From Desulfosporosinus orientis DSM 765 (GTDB lineage Bacteria; Bacillota; Desulfitobacteriia; Desulfitobacteriales; Desulfitobacteriaceae), in NCBI RefSeq assembly GCF_000235605.1, contig NC_016584.1:422001-486000 (forward strand): DNA of 64,000 bases. The letters run 5' to 3'. The notes under the pieces are model-generated. The model saw only the letters and a list, made by a program, of their open reading frames with translations, did not search any database and had not been told where the DNA came from. Within the stretch, counting starts at the first letter, position 1; every line of letters begins with the position of its first letter. Both the position numbers and the translations under genes were made by a program. Shown piece after piece: positions 1 to 10,108 of this stretch.

Positions 1-300
1 AAATTTTTGCCTTTTGATATCACTGAAACTCTTGTAAAAGGAGTCTAAATGTTCTTGGGCAGTATTTTTTGAAATATGAGAATCAATATGCAAAAGTACT
101 ATTTCAACTTGCAAAGGAGAATTTCCGAGTAATCTCAAAAGTTGGATTTCAGTAGTTTCCTTATGGGGCATGAGATTAAGTATCATAATCTTTAAGGGAC
201 GGATATCCTGGTGAAAGGCCCGTTCTTCTCCCATGACAAAGATGTTTTCTTGATGCAATATATCTAGAGCAGGCAGATTTTCTGGTATTTTAATTGGCAT
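1..300 (-). CDS. metA: Homoserine O-acyltransferase (MetA family), N-terminal part only
   Basis: The reading frame runs from an ATG at 300 down to base 1 with no stop, so the gene continues past the window edge and only about the first 100 codons are visible. The start [15 protein letters not shown], followed by [12 protein letters not shown] and [21 protein letters not shown], is typical of the MetA/HTS family, which acylates homoserine (with acetyl- or succinyl-CoA) in methionine synthesis. It lies 107 bases downstream of metY on the same strand and is probably cotranscribed from the SAM-riboswitch promoter. Acyl donor specificity cannot be judged because the catalytic part lies outside the window. 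Confidence 0.9.
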   Translation of the reverse strand, partial: MPIKIPENLPALDILHQENIFVMGEERAFHQDIRPLKIMILNLMPHKETTEIQLLRLLGNSPLQVEIVLLHIDSHISKNTAQEHLDSFYKSFSDIKRQKF

Positions 301-407
301 GATTATAACTCCTTTCGAGGTATGGTTCGATGCGAGATTTTCAATTTTTTAGGGCACTATTACATCGAGTGATGTACAGATTATGGTTTGGTTGTAAAGT
401 TTTTGAA

Positions 408-1706
<1,299 letters not shown>

Positions 1707-1802
1707 TCATCCTCCTAGTTTTGTACTAGCGCTGCAATGGCAGCTGCCTGTGTCAAAGGGCTTGTGCAGGCCAAGTTCAAATTTAAGACCTTTGTCGAGT
1801 AA

Positions 1803-1838
1803 CGATAAAAAACGACCGCTTCAAGAGAAGCGGCCGTT
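1803..1838 (-). terminator. SAM-riboswitch-controlled intrinsic terminator
   Basis: Read on the minus strand, a GC-rich stem (AACGGCCGCTTC pairing with GAAGCGGTCGTT) is followed at once by a run of T. It lies between the S-box aptamer and metY and is the expected expression platform. Confidence 0.9.
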
Positions 1839-1855
1839 ATGTTATTTAACACGCT

Positions 1856-1965
1856 ACTCTCATCTCTCAGAACCCAAAGGTTCTGCTGGAATTAGCACCT
1901 CATAGCTTATGCTATCGGTTGCCGGGCATCATAGGGCCAGTCCCTCAGCCACTCTTGATAAGAGA
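1856..1965 (-). promoter_or_regulatory. SAM-I (S-box) riboswitch for metY-metA
   Basis: On the minus strand the leader shows S-box hallmarks in order: a P1 strand CTCTTATC with AAGAGTGGCTGAGGGA, then GGCCC, TGATGCCCGGCAACC, and a closing arm GATGAGAG. Binding of S-adenosylmethionine should favour the downstream terminator and lower metY and metA expression. The recognition is from conserved core sequence and pairing. Confidence 0.95.
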
Positions 1966-2010
1966 AAAATACATATTGAATTGATTAAGGGTTTAAAGGG
2001 AATATGTTTT

Positions 2011-2039
2011 AATATAAAGCATATTGAGCTCAGTGTCAA
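2011..2039 (-). promoter_or_regulatory. Sigma-A promoter of the metY leader
   Basis: Minus strand TTGACA (2039-2034) and TATATT (2016-2011) are separated by exactly 17 bases. The predicted start is near base 2004, about 40 bases before the S-box aptamer. Confidence 0.8.
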
Positions 2040-2169
2040 TCTATTGCGATATCCATTATTTTCATAATCAGGATCCATGATAGTTCCCCTCAGACATGGA
2101 GACACGGAGATATCCTGAAGCTGGTTATGTCTGGAAGAAGACAAAAGGATACTCTATTGTTTGGTATAA

Positions 2170-2505
2170 TTAATTTGAAGTTTCTGTATCGGGGGGGTGC
2201 CTGTGAACGGTGACATTAACAGTGTATACTAATCCTTTTGTTACAATGTTTGCGATTTTCGGCAGTATGGAATTGATTTTCTCCTCCGTATCGACGATTT
2301 CTAAGATCATGGGTAAATCAGAGGATAACTCTAATAAACGGGCACTGCGCAATAGTTTATCATGACCATATCCTTCAATTCCTCTGAAAACCGTAACTCC
2401 CCTAATTCCTTGTTCTTTGCACCAATGAACCAGATATTGATAAAGGGGTTTGTTTCTATAGCGTTCATTTTCGCTGACATAAATTTTAAGTAATTTGGCA
2501 GTCAT
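2170..2505 (-). CDS. DUF190 family protein (PII-like fold)
   Basis: This 111-residue protein matches the DUF190 family, which has a PII-like ferredoxin fold and often sits beside crcB. Visible family features are the opening LLKIYVSENERY, the central GIRGVTVFRGIEGYG, and the LPMILEIVDTEEKI strand. It is 23 bases downstream of crcB on the same strand and is probably cotranscribed. Its function is not established; a regulatory or ligand-sensing role for the fluoride channel is only an inference from neighbourhood. Confidence 0.85.
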   Translation of the reverse strand: MTAKLLKIYVSENERYRNKPLYQYLVHWCKEQGIRGVTVFRGIEGYGHDKLLRSARLLELSSDLPMILEIVDTEEKINSILPKIANIVTKGLVYTVNVTVHRHPPDTETSN

Positions 2506-2528
2506 AGTCGTTTCCCCTCATACAATTT

Positions 2529-2903
2529 TTAGATTAAGCGGGCTAACCCTATTCCCAAAGCTACGCCGGTAAATCCAACAAGAATACTTAGCAGGGTGTA
2601 TAATCCGGCCGTTAAATAACTTCCACTTTCAAGTAAGGAAATCGCTTCAACACCAAAGGTGGAGAAGGTGGTAAAAGCACCCAAAAAACCAACGCCGATT
2701 CCCAAACGCCAGAGGGGGCTGACATTTAAACGTTCAATAAATAGTATATGTAAAAAACCCAAGAGGAAGGCACCGGTAATATTAATTATAAAAGTGTGAA
2801 GTGGAAATTCTTGGTTCCATTTGTTCGAAATCCATAGTCCGAGACCATAGCGGGAAAGAGCTCCAAGAGCACCTCCCACAGTAATGACAAGAATCGTTTG
2901 CAT
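2529..2903 (-). CDS. crcB: CrcB/Fluc fluoride ion channel
   Basis: A 124-residue, four-helix membrane protein of the usual Fluc length. Family motifs are visible: GGALGALSRYGLG at the start, INITGAFLLGF with the conserved Asn, and GFLGAFTTFSTFGVE with the TTFSTF pore motif. Fluc subunits form dual-topology dimers that export fluoride. It is divergent from the LysR gene at 3067 and upstream of the DUF190 gene. I looked for a fluoride riboswitch in the 160-base leader and did not see its conserved core. Confidence 0.95.
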   Translation of the reverse strand: MQTILVITVGGALGALSRYGLGLWISNKWNQEFPLHTFIINITGAFLLGFLHILFIERLNVSPLWRLGIGVGFLGAFTTFSTFGVEAISLLESGSYLTAGLYTLLSILVGFTGVALGIGLARLI

Positions 2904-3066
2904 TAATTTAACCTCTTATCTTATACTAAAAGAGCTTTATGATAAATGCTCTTCTCTATCATAATACATAGAAAGAGTGTTAACAACCGACAACATACCT
3001 GATTTAAAAAAGACTTGATGGAAGATTGTAATAATGAGGAGTTCTGAAAAATTAGAGGTGTAATCT

Positions 3067-3993
3067 GTGATTAACGATCCCTTGAAAACTTTTGTTACAG
3101 TAGTCGAACATAAGAATTTATCTCGCGCTGCAGAAGAGTTATATCTGACCCATCCTAATGTCATCTCACAAATTCAAAGCTTGGAAGAAGAATTGGGAAC
3201 GAAACTGGTGGATAGTACCTCTAACCATTTAGAGCTTACAGAGTCCGGTGAGATATATTATCAATACGCCAAGCAAATATTGATTTTACAGGATAAAGCT
3301 AAGCAAGAAATCAAGCAGTTATCCAATGTGGTTACAGGGACTCTGAAAGTAGGGGCAAGTTATACAATTGGAGAATACATTCTGCCCTTTGTGGTGGCCG
3401 ATGTTGCTGCCCATTACCCTAAGGTAGAGATTGAAACCTCTATTGCCAATACGGAAGAAATTATTAAGGCGGTACATGACCATCACTTAAATATCGCCCT
3501 TGTCGAAGGAGAAGTGAACTGTTCGGATTTATCTGTTCATCCCATGATGGAGGATGAAATTATCTTGGTTGTACCTAACCAACATCCTTTAGCGAGGCTA
3601 CCTATCGTCACTTCTGAGCATCTCCAAGACCAAGTATGGATTCTTAGAGAATGTGGTTCGGGAACTCGCGCCTTCAGTGATAAACTTATCAAAGAGTGGG
3701 GAATCAAAGTCAGAAAAACCTATATTTTTGGAAGTGGTCAAGCTGTTAAACAAGCCGTTACAGCGGGGTTGGGAATAGCCCTTGTTTCACGTTGGATTGT
3801 AAGAAAAGAGCTCAATGCCAAAGAGTTAAAATCAATTCGAATAAAGGGAAAGAGACTTACTCGTTCTTTTTATTTAATAGGACCGAAGGACCAGGAAATG
3901 ACTGAGGCTACAGAAGTCTTTACAGAGCAGCTCCTTGCTCTTGAATCATCATCAGGGAAAAAAAGGGACAGATATTTAACATCTAAAGATTGA
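3067..3993 (+). CDS. LysR-family transcriptional regulator
   Basis: The 308-residue protein begins with a winged helix-turn-helix (residues 1-60; FVTVVEHKNLSRAAEELYLTHPNVISQIQSLEEELG is the standard LysR HTH region, given here as position only for its core). A periplasmic-binding-like effector domain covers about residues 90-295. The GTG start at 3067 follows an AGAGGTG site. The substrate domain resembles the CysB/CysL/YeiE-like group, but the effector cannot be named. It is divergent from crcB with 163 bases between them, so it could control that operon, itself, or distant genes. Confidence 0.9.
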   Translation: MINDPLKTFVTVVEHKNLSRAAEELYLTHPNVISQIQSLEEELGTKLVDSTSNHLELTESGEIYYQYAKQILILQDKAKQEIKQLSNVVTGTLKVGASYTIGEYILPFVVADVAAHYPKVEIETSIANTEEIIKAVHDHHLNIALVEGEVNCSDLSVHPMMEDEIILVVPNQHPLARLPIVTSEHLQDQVWILRECGSGTRAFSDKLIKEWGIKVRKTYIFGSGQAVKQAVTAGLGIALVSRWIVRKELNAKELKSIRIKGKRLTRSFYLIGPKDQEMTEATEVFTEQLLALESSSGKKRDRYLTSKD

Positions 3994-4040
3994 TGCAATT
4001 CATATAATAGTCAGGTGTAAAAAGATAATTTATTAAGCAG

Positions 4041-4080
4041 AGCTCCTTGTCATGATTCGTAAGACAAGGGGCTTCTTATA
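4041..4080 (+). terminator. Intrinsic terminator after the LysR gene
   Basis: AGCTCCTTGTC pairs with GACAAGGGGCT across an 11-base loop and is followed by a T-rich stretch. Confidence 0.7.
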
Positions 4081-4134
4081 ATTATCCGCATTAATTTAGA
4101 GCTATTCATTTAGTAGTTAAGTAATGAGATTATT

Positions 4135-5967
4135 CTAAGTGAGCGGCAATTTTACTTCTACTTCAGTTCCTTTTTCCAGCTCGCTGTTTATGGAAACCTC
4201 TCCACCATGAATATCAATCAGATGCTTGGCTATGGCAAGTCCCAAGCCGGTGCCATGGCTTTGGCGGGATTTATCAGCCTTGTAGAAACGATCCCAAATA
4301 TGGGGAAGTTCCTCAGCTCTAATACCGTAGCCTTGGTCTCGAATGAGGATGGATAACGTATTGCCCTCAATAATTCTTGATTCAACATAGATTAAGGTAT
4401 TATTCGGAGAATATTTTACAGCGTTGTCTAAAAAAATAACGAACAATTGGCGCAGACGATCATAATCCCCCAACGAAGGGGGCAAAGCTGTTTCGGAGTG
4501 ATAGTGTATCTTAATGTTTTTTGTATCGGCAATGGTTTGCAGGCTTTTTATAGTATCTTCCAGGAGATCTGAGATATTAATCTCACTTTTATTGATAAGA
4601 ATTTTGCCGGCTTGAAGGCGAGACAACTCTAAAAGATCTCCGACCAGACGTTCTAATCCGCGTGTTTCGGAGAGGATTCTGTGTTGGTAACGCTTGATAT
4701 CGTCGCTATTTTCAACAGTCCCATCTACCAATGCTTCTACAGAACCACGTATGACGGTCAACGGGGTGCGAAATTCGTGTGATACATTAGCAACAAAGTC
4801 TCGTCTTAGCTGTTCAAGGCGTTCACTTTGGCTGATATCTTGGACGAGAGCAACACTTCCCGTCACCTGCTCGTGGCTGTCGATAATGGGAGATACTGTG
4901 AATTTGAGTTTTTTGCTCATCCAGTCTTTTAATACCTGTACCGGTTTTTTGTCGTCGAGTACCTTTTTAAGATGATGCTCAATCTTCAGTTCCTTGAAAT
5001 CCCTTTCTACAGAATCTAATAGATAGGGCTGGGGACGATTCATGATTTCTCCGAGAGCAAAATTAGCACTGATTGGCTTTAGTGTCTCATCGAAAGCAAC
5101 CAGTCCTTCAGAAATGCTTGAGATGATATCATCAAGCTTTCCTTTTTCCTGAAACAGTTGATTGATAGTACAGCCGAGTTTCATGGCCAGGTGATCCAGA
5201 GAGTTGCTGAGCTGCCCTATCTCATCCTGGCGATTAACTCCGGTTCTGGCTGAATAATTACCCTGAGTTATTTCCAGAGCAGTCAAATTCATAGCTTTTA
5301 AAGGACGAGTAAAGAGTATAGAGTAAAAAATTCCCAAACCTATGGCCAGCAGGAGTGCAACTGACAAACTTACAGCTAAGATACTGACCGCTTTATTCAA
5401 AGTTGCAGTAACACCTGTTACCGGAGTATGAAGAAGTACAGAACCTATAACTTGCTGAGCGGAGTCAATGATGGGAACCCCCACTGTGAGAGTAGCTTCG
5501 TTATAGACACTGCTGAAACTTTCGCTGACGGATTCATTTCCTTTTAATACCTCTTGAATGACTTTTTCGGCTTCTGGTGGCAGAGGTTTTGAGTTATACA
5601 TAGGGCCTTGCCCCATACCTGCTCCTAAGCCAAAGCCTTGTCCCTTGCCTTGTTGTCCTCTGCCTTTCCCCATTCCCGTTGTTGGCGACAGGTTGCCTTG
5701 AGCGTCAGTTATCCAAACATTAGCTTCAGCCATGGTGCTGAGGAAGTGCATGGTTCCGGCAAAGCCTCGAATCTGGCCAAGATTTTGAGAGTTCTCGCTT
5801 AAAACTTCAGCTATGCTTCGAGCGCGTGTCAGCATGGTTTCTTCCCGACTGTCGAAAGCGTATTGCCGGAACATCTGAATAAATAGAATACCAATGGCAA
5901 GCATAGCAATGAGCATAATAAGGACAAAGCTAGCCGTTAATTTGAAAGCAATCTTTTTTTTAAACAT
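4135..5967 (-). CDS. Membrane sensor histidine kinase (HAMP-PAS-HisKA-HATPase)
   Basis: The 610-residue kinase has an N-terminal membrane helix (about 10-32), an extracellular segment (about 33-190), a second helix (about 193-216), then HAMP, PAS, HisKA and HATPase domains. The phosphoacceptor His is in VSHEFRTPLTVIRG; the N box is FLDNAVKYSP and the G boxes are DQGYGIR and GTGLGLAIAKHL. This is the PhoR/ResE/WalK-like layout. The extracellular domain carries an unusual low-complexity Gly/Gln/Lys/Met-rich stretch near residues 96-125. The start overlaps the response regulator gene by 8 bases, so they are translationally coupled. The signal is unknown. Confidence 0.93.
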   Translation of the reverse strand: MFKKKIAFKLTASFVLIMLIAMLAIGILFIQMFRQYAFDSREETMLTRARSIAEVLSENSQNLGQIRGFAGTMHFLSTMAEANVWITDAQGNLSPTTGMGKGRGQQGKGQGFGLGAGMGQGPMYNSKPLPPEAEKVIQEVLKGNESVSESFSSVYNEATLTVGVPIIDSAQQVIGSVLLHTPVTGVTATLNKAVSILAVSLSVALLLAIGLGIFYSILFTRPLKAMNLTALEITQGNYSARTGVNRQDEIGQLSNSLDHLAMKLGCTINQLFQEKGKLDDIISSISEGLVAFDETLKPISANFALGEIMNRPQPYLLDSVERDFKELKIEHHLKKVLDDKKPVQVLKDWMSKKLKFTVSPIIDSHEQVTGSVALVQDISQSERLEQLRRDFVANVSHEFRTPLTVIRGSVEALVDGTVENSDDIKRYQHRILSETRGLERLVGDLLELSRLQAGKILINKSEINISDLLEDTIKSLQTIADTKNIKIHYHSETALPPSLGDYDRLRQLFVIFLDNAVKYSPNNTLIYVESRIIEGNTLSILIRDQGYGIRAEELPHIWDRFYKADKSRQSHGTGLGLAIAKHLIDIHGGEVSINSELEKGTEVEVKLPLT

Positions 5968-6652
5968 AATTCACCTCAAATTTATAGCCGACTCCCCATA
6001 TGGTTTTTATGTCCCAGTTTGACATTTCGGCAACGGAAAGCTTTGATCTGAGACGCTTTATATGCGTATCTACTGTGCGGGCATCGCCGAAGTAATCCTC
6101 TCCCCAGACGCTTGTTAAAAGATTGTCTCGGGAGAAAACTTTTCCGGGGTTGGCTGCCAAAAGCCAAAAAATTTCGGTTTCTTTTTTTGTGAGACTGAGG
6201 GGGTGTCCATTGACTAGGACTTTATAATCGGAAAGGTTGATTTCAAGACCTGGGTAGCGAACAAGGTCTTTTCTTTGTTCTTCCGAAATGTCAAGTCGTC
6301 TTAAAACGGCACGGATGCGAGCCATTACCTCTCCGGGACTAAAGGGTTTTACGATATAATCATCGGCACCAATGTCCAATCCCATGATACGGTCGCCATC
6401 ATCCCCCTTGGCTGTAACCAGAATGATAGGCACATTGGATTTACGGCGAATTTCTTTGCAAACTTCGAAACCGTCTTTTTTGGGCATCATCACATCTAGA
6501 AGCAAGAGAATAGGAGAGAATGCAAAGAATTTCTGCAAGGCCTCTTCACCACTACGAGCCAGAATGGGAGAAAAACCTTCTTTGGCAACATATCTATGTA
6601 ATATTTCCAGAATATCATCATTGTCATCGGCAATTAAAATATACTTGTTCAA
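5960..6652 (-). CDS. OmpR-type response regulator
   Basis: A 230-residue regulator with a receiver domain (acidic pair DD at 9-10, phosphoacceptor D53 in LLLDVMMPKKDG, Lys in VTAKGDD) and a C-terminal winged helix (about 130-228) containing the DARTVDTHIKRLRSKL recognition region. It is the first gene of the two-gene operon with the kinase at 4135-5967, its obvious partner. The target genes are not indicated by the sequence. Confidence 0.95.
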   Translation of the reverse strand: MNKYILIADDNDDILEILHRYVAKEGFSPILARSGEEALQKFFAFSPILLLLDVMMPKKDGFEVCKEIRRKSNVPIILVTAKGDDGDRIMGLDIGADDYIVKPFSPGEVMARIRAVLRRLDISEEQRKDLVRYPGLEINLSDYKVLVNGHPLSLTKKETEIFWLLAANPGKVFSRDNLLTSVWGEDYFGDARTVDTHIKRLRSKLSVAEMSNWDIKTIWGVGYKFEVNYV

Positions 6653-6781
6653 AATCTAATCCCTCCCTTATTTTTATTGTAGCACTAAATGAAAGACTGT
6701 TTGTGACATAATTGTGGCAATTCCGGCAATGAATAAATGAAATCAAGTTGAAGCATTTTAGATCAGATAACATTAAATGAA

Positions 6782-6812
6782 TTGACAAAATTATATGTTA
6801 TAACATATAATT
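6782..6812 (+). promoter_or_regulatory. PaaX-gene promoter with a 24-bp palindromic operator
   Basis: TTGACA (6782-6787) and TATAAT (6806-6811) are 18 bases apart. A perfect 24-bp palindrome at 6789-6812 (half-site AATTATATGTTA) fills the spacer and the -10 box, so a bound dimer would block RNA polymerase. The site is a natural candidate for autoregulation by the adjacent PaaX protein. Confidence 0.75.
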
Positions 6813-6847
6813 ATAATATGAGATATAACGTTAGATGGAGGGCTTGT

Positions 6848-7699
6848 ATGAAGGTTATTTTGCGGAAGAATGATAGTGCTACCAGTTTGTTGCTTTTTGT
6901 TTATAACATTTATTTGACCTACTATAACAAGGACAAAATCAAGTTATCCAGTCTGCTTGAAATTATGAAAGCTTTTGGAAAAAGCGAGAGTGCTACCAGA
7001 ATGTCACTATCCAGAACGGCAAAATCAGGTATCCTTATTAATAAAAATGAAGGCAGCGAAGTGATTTATACTTTGGATTTAAGTGGTAAGGAGGCTATCA
7101 AAATCTGGAATGAAGGAATAGAGCAATTTTGGAAAAGATATGCCTTAAGAAACGGATTATGGGATGAAAAGTGGTATTTAGTCAATTTAGAGTTTAGAGA
7201 AGAACAGAAGGAAAACAGGGCAATAGTTGTTGAACGATTGCTGCAAATGGGCTTTGGTTTAGTAAGTCCAAATACGTGGATTTGTCCGTACTACCAAACA
7301 GATGATATTCGAAAGGCTCTGGCTGAATTTAAGATCACTTCCGGTGTTATAGAAATGCATGGGGAAATAAAAATTTATGATAATATACTTTCTTTTATCA
7401 ACAATGTTTTTCATGCTGAGAAACTAGCAAAGTCCTATAAGATGTTTATAACTCAATTTAGCGAAAAGTATGAGAACACTAAAAATCTGTATCAAGAAGA
7501 ATGGTTTATAAAGGAAGGCCGCGCGTTACCTTTGTTGCATGCACTTGGTTGGGAGTTCCTGTCAATAGCATCTGAAGATGCGGCATTGCCTAAAACATTA
7601 TGCCCTGCTTGGGCGGGCGATGAGGCAGCGCAGCTAATGATTGAATTTAGGAAGATTCTTTTAGAGCCCACCTTGAAGTATCTGGGGAAATTCGATTAA
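6848..7699 (+). CDS. PaaX family transcriptional regulator
   Basis: The 283-residue protein shows the PaaX plan: an N-terminal winged helix (about 1-85, with KIKLSSLLEIMKAFGKSESATR and ALSRTAKSG-like helix), a central domain and a C-terminal domain with the family-typical GRALPLLHALGWEFL and CPAWAGDEA. The ATG at 6848 is preferred because GGAGG lies just upstream; the in-frame TTG further upstream falls inside the -35 box. PaaX proteins are usually repressors that release DNA on binding an acyl-CoA such as phenylacetyl-CoA. No phenylacetate genes are seen here, so the effector is unknown. Confidence 0.82.
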   Translation: MKVILRKNDSATSLLLFVYNIYLTYYNKDKIKLSSLLEIMKAFGKSESATRMSLSRTAKSGILINKNEGSEVIYTLDLSGKEAIKIWNEGIEQFWKRYALRNGLWDEKWYLVNLEFREEQKENRAIVVERLLQMGFGLVSPNTWICPYYQTDDIRKALAEFKITSGVIEMHGEIKIYDNILSFINNVFHAEKLAKSYKMFITQFSEKYENTKNLYQEEWFIKEGRALPLLHALGWEFLSIASEDAALPKTLCPAWAGDEAAQLMIEFRKILLEPTLKYLGKFD

Positions 7700-7772
7700 A
7701 TTGTTGCGCATCATAGAACTGCTAAATTAATTTTTTGATTTAATTGAGTTTATTAATATGGGGAGGTTAATC

Positions 7773-8426
7773 ATGAACATGAATCCAAGAGAAATGTTAA
7801 ATTACCTTGAAATGTTGGCAAACAATAGTCTGTGGATAAATTTTACTATGCACATGATAGTTTTAATAGCATTTACAGTAGTAATTGCAGTAAACAAACA
7901 GACTTTAAAACGATGGACATTTCAAGGGACTATAGGCATAATATTTTTTTCGGTAACTGTCCATGCGCTGATTTTCGGCAACCCTTTTCATGCGGCAACC
8001 TTCGGACTATTAGCAATTATTTCACTGGTACAATTAATAGGAAGGAAGGAAACAATTCAAATATCTCAAAGTAAATGGATATCTACCATAGCTCTTAGCG
8101 CTATATTCTTAGGGTTGTGGTACCCGGAATTTGTGGATAAAAGTGCTCTAATGCTTTTAATGGTTTCGCCTGTAGGGGTTATTCCCTGTCCCACACTTCT
8201 TATAACCATTGGGTTATTAATCCTTATTATGCCTAGCGTGAGTAGTCTACAATATTTAATCACAATTATAATGGGTCTTGTGTATGGGATAATAGGGGTG
8301 TTCGTTTTTCAAGTATACTTGGATATTACATTGTTGATTTTGGTTTTGGCTGCAAGCTGGATATTCTATAAAGAGAGACCTCAAGCAAATACCGGAATTG
8401 TACTATACACACAAGGAACAGAATAA
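7773..8426 (+). CDS. Multi-pass membrane protein of unknown function
   Basis: The ATG at 7773 follows a GGGGAGG site. The 217-residue product has about six hydrophobic segments (roughly residues 25-45, 50-75, 80-95, 110-125, 135-165, 170-200) and short loops, including the conserved-looking SPVGVIPCPTLL. I do not recognise the family with certainty. It lies 73 bases after the PaaX gene on the same strand, so it may be a target of that regulator. Confidence 0.6.
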   Translation: MNMNPREMLNYLEMLANNSLWINFTMHMIVLIAFTVVIAVNKQTLKRWTFQGTIGIIFFSVTVHALIFGNPFHAATFGLLAIISLVQLIGRKETIQISQSKWISTIALSAIFLGLWYPEFVDKSALMLLMVSPVGVIPCPTLLITIGLLILIMPSVSSLQYLITIIMGLVYGIIGVFVFQVYLDITLLILVLAASWIFYKERPQANTGIVLYTQGTE

Positions 8427-8610
8427 TGATATAGAAAGAAATCTGGTTGTCAGATATTGGGGCTCAAAGTCTTTAGGATTTTGGACCTTTTTATTTATTA
8501 GATCCCAGAAAAAGGTTTGGATAAATTAGCTTCATACGATGACAAGGCAATCTTAAACAGGTAGAATATAGCATAGGAATAAACTTATGCTGCAAAAGTT
8601 GGAGGAAGCT

Positions 8611-9129
8611 ATGGAACTTATTTTCATAATCGTAGGAATCAATGTGGTCTATGTGTCGTTATATACTTTGCGTACAATTTTTGTTATAAAAGGGCAAAGC
8701 GCTTTAGCAGCTGCCCTTTCAGTCGTAGAAGTTTTTGTTTACATGACAGGGCTGGGGATTGTTCTGCAAAATCTTAACAATCGCTGGAATCTGGCAGCTT
8801 ATTGTATCGGTTATGGTTTAGGGATTTTTATCGGCAGCCGAATCGAAGAGTATTTAGCCTTAGGTTATGTTACAGTTCAAGTGACAGTGGATTGTGTACA
8901 GGTAGAAATACCACCAAAGCTGAGGGAATATGGGTATGGTGTTACTTCTTGGTTAGCAGATGGCAAGGATGGTCCGAGGCTGATGATGTCGGTTTTGGCC
9001 AAAAGAAGCAATGAACGCAAATTAATCGATATTCTCGATAAACTTTGTCCAAATGCTTTTGTGGTTTCTTATGAGCCTAAGAATTTTAAGGGAGGGTTCT
9101 GGGTTAAACGAATGCCTAAATCGTTCTAG
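8611..9129 (+). CDS. UPF0316 membrane protein (DUF5698/DUF2179)
   Basis: The ATG at 8611 follows GGAGGA and gives 172 residues, the usual UPF0316 length. Three N-terminal helices contain the family signatures LYTLRTIFVIKGQ and GYGLGIFIGSRIEEYLALG, and a soluble DUF2179-type domain follows, ending FVVSYEPKNFKGGFWVKR. The biochemical role is unknown. A terminator closes the transcript just downstream. Confidence 0.85.
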   Translation: MELIFIIVGINVVYVSLYTLRTIFVIKGQSALAAALSVVEVFVYMTGLGIVLQNLNNRWNLAAYCIGYGLGIFIGSRIEEYLALGYVTVQVTVDCVQVEIPPKLREYGYGVTSWLADGKDGPRLMMSVLAKRSNERKLIDILDKLCPNAFVVSYEPKNFKGGFWVKRMPKSF

Positions 9130-9155
9130 AATTTTAGTTTAATTGAGAAAAATGA

Positions 9156-9188
9156 AAGTCTTTCCTAATAGTTAGGAGGGACTTTTTT
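9156..9188 (+). terminator. Intrinsic terminator after UPF0316
   Basis: A 13-bp stem including two G-T wobbles (AAGTCTTTCCTAA with TTAGGAGGGACTT) is followed by six T. Confidence 0.85.
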
Positions 9189-9494
9189 AATAATTGCAGC
9201 GCATAGCCTGGTTATAAGGCAAATGGCTAATGCTTAATATAAATACCACTTACATGTGTTTAGCTCGTATTTAAGTTCATATAGTTTTAATAGTCCGTTC
9301 CAATTCGCTTTGGCAGCGAAAAATGAAGTATATATGTTTCTGATATTAATATTCATAAAAAGACATTATTTTTGAAAACATAATTATTAAAAATAGAATG
9401 GTAGATTAAAATAAAATATTTATTAAATTGGGAGGATTCTAATCTTAAATATAGAATATAGGAAACATAGTAACAAAAGTAAGGAGCTGAGTTT
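9189..9494. other. Intergenic stretch, nothing recognised
   Basis: This AT-rich stretch of about 305 bases before the first universal stress gene contains no open frame with a ribosome site, no hairpin of note and no repeat that I can support. It presumably holds the promoter for the downstream gene. Confidence 0.5.
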
Positions 9495-9923
9495 ATGTTT
9501 AAAAAAATATTAGTAGCTACGGATGCCTCGGAGTATTCCAAACGAGCGCTAAAAACTGCTTTAGAAATTGCCAGGACCTTTAACGCAGAAATCGAGCTTC
9601 TGTTTGTTACGTATCTCAAGGAAGTTTATTGGGGATATAATGTCGCTTATAATATTTTAGTTCCCCAGGAACAGCTTGATGAGGCTGGTGAGCTTGCTTT
9701 AAATGCAACCCTTGAAGGAATCGATTTGGGAGAGGTTCCTTTAAAAAAGAAGCAGGAACAAGGATACCCGGCAAGCGTTATTTTAGAAGAGATTGAGAAA
9801 GAGAATATTGATTTAGTTGTGATGGGCAGTCATGGTTATGGGCCGATTGCAGGTTCAGTGCTAGGCAGTGTCAGTCAGCGTGTTGTTCAGAGAGCAGAGT
9901 GCCCGGTTATGATCGTCAAGTAA
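9495..9923 (+). CDS. Universal stress protein (UspA family), copy 1
   Basis: A 142-residue single-domain UspA protein. It starts MFKKILVATDASEYSKRAL and ends with the ATP-binding type motif VVMGSHGYGPIAGSVLGSVSQ, followed by CPVMIVK. This is the G-2x-G-9x-G-S class that binds ATP. A GGAG site precedes the ATG. The protein is closely similar to the copy at 10109, showing a tandem duplication. Role inferred: general stress or energy-starvation response. Confidence 0.93.
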   Translation: MFKKILVATDASEYSKRALKTALEIARTFNAEIELLFVTYLKEVYWGYNVAYNILVPQEQLDEAGELALNATLEGIDLGEVPLKKKQEQGYPASVILEEIEKENIDLVVMGSHGYGPIAGSVLGSVSQRVVQRAECPVMIVK

Positions 9924-10108
9924 TTGAATTGACAATAATAAAAATTGATTGAGACCATATGGTACGACTATTGACTGCAATCAGTGAAAATGCTACCCTT
10001 CATTTATAGTGAATTATCTCCTGTTTTTACAGATTTTTAAAGTTCTCAAATTCCTATTTCAAAAAATCCTTAGAGAACAAAAGCTGGAAATCAGAAGGAG
10101 GGTGTAGC

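Noticed and set aside
1929-2144. A 71-codon minus-strand frame upstream of metY
   Set aside because: It covers the metY promoter and the SAM aptamer; its coding look comes from the leader RNA.
2904-3066. Possible fluoride riboswitch before crcB
   Set aside because: The conserved fluoride-aptamer core (GGCGATGGTGTTCGCC type) is not present in the crcB leader on the minus strand.
6782-6847. Longer PaaX start at an in-frame TTG
   Set aside because: The TTG is part of the -35 box and the added residues would be untranslated; the ATG at 6848 has a clear GGAGG site.
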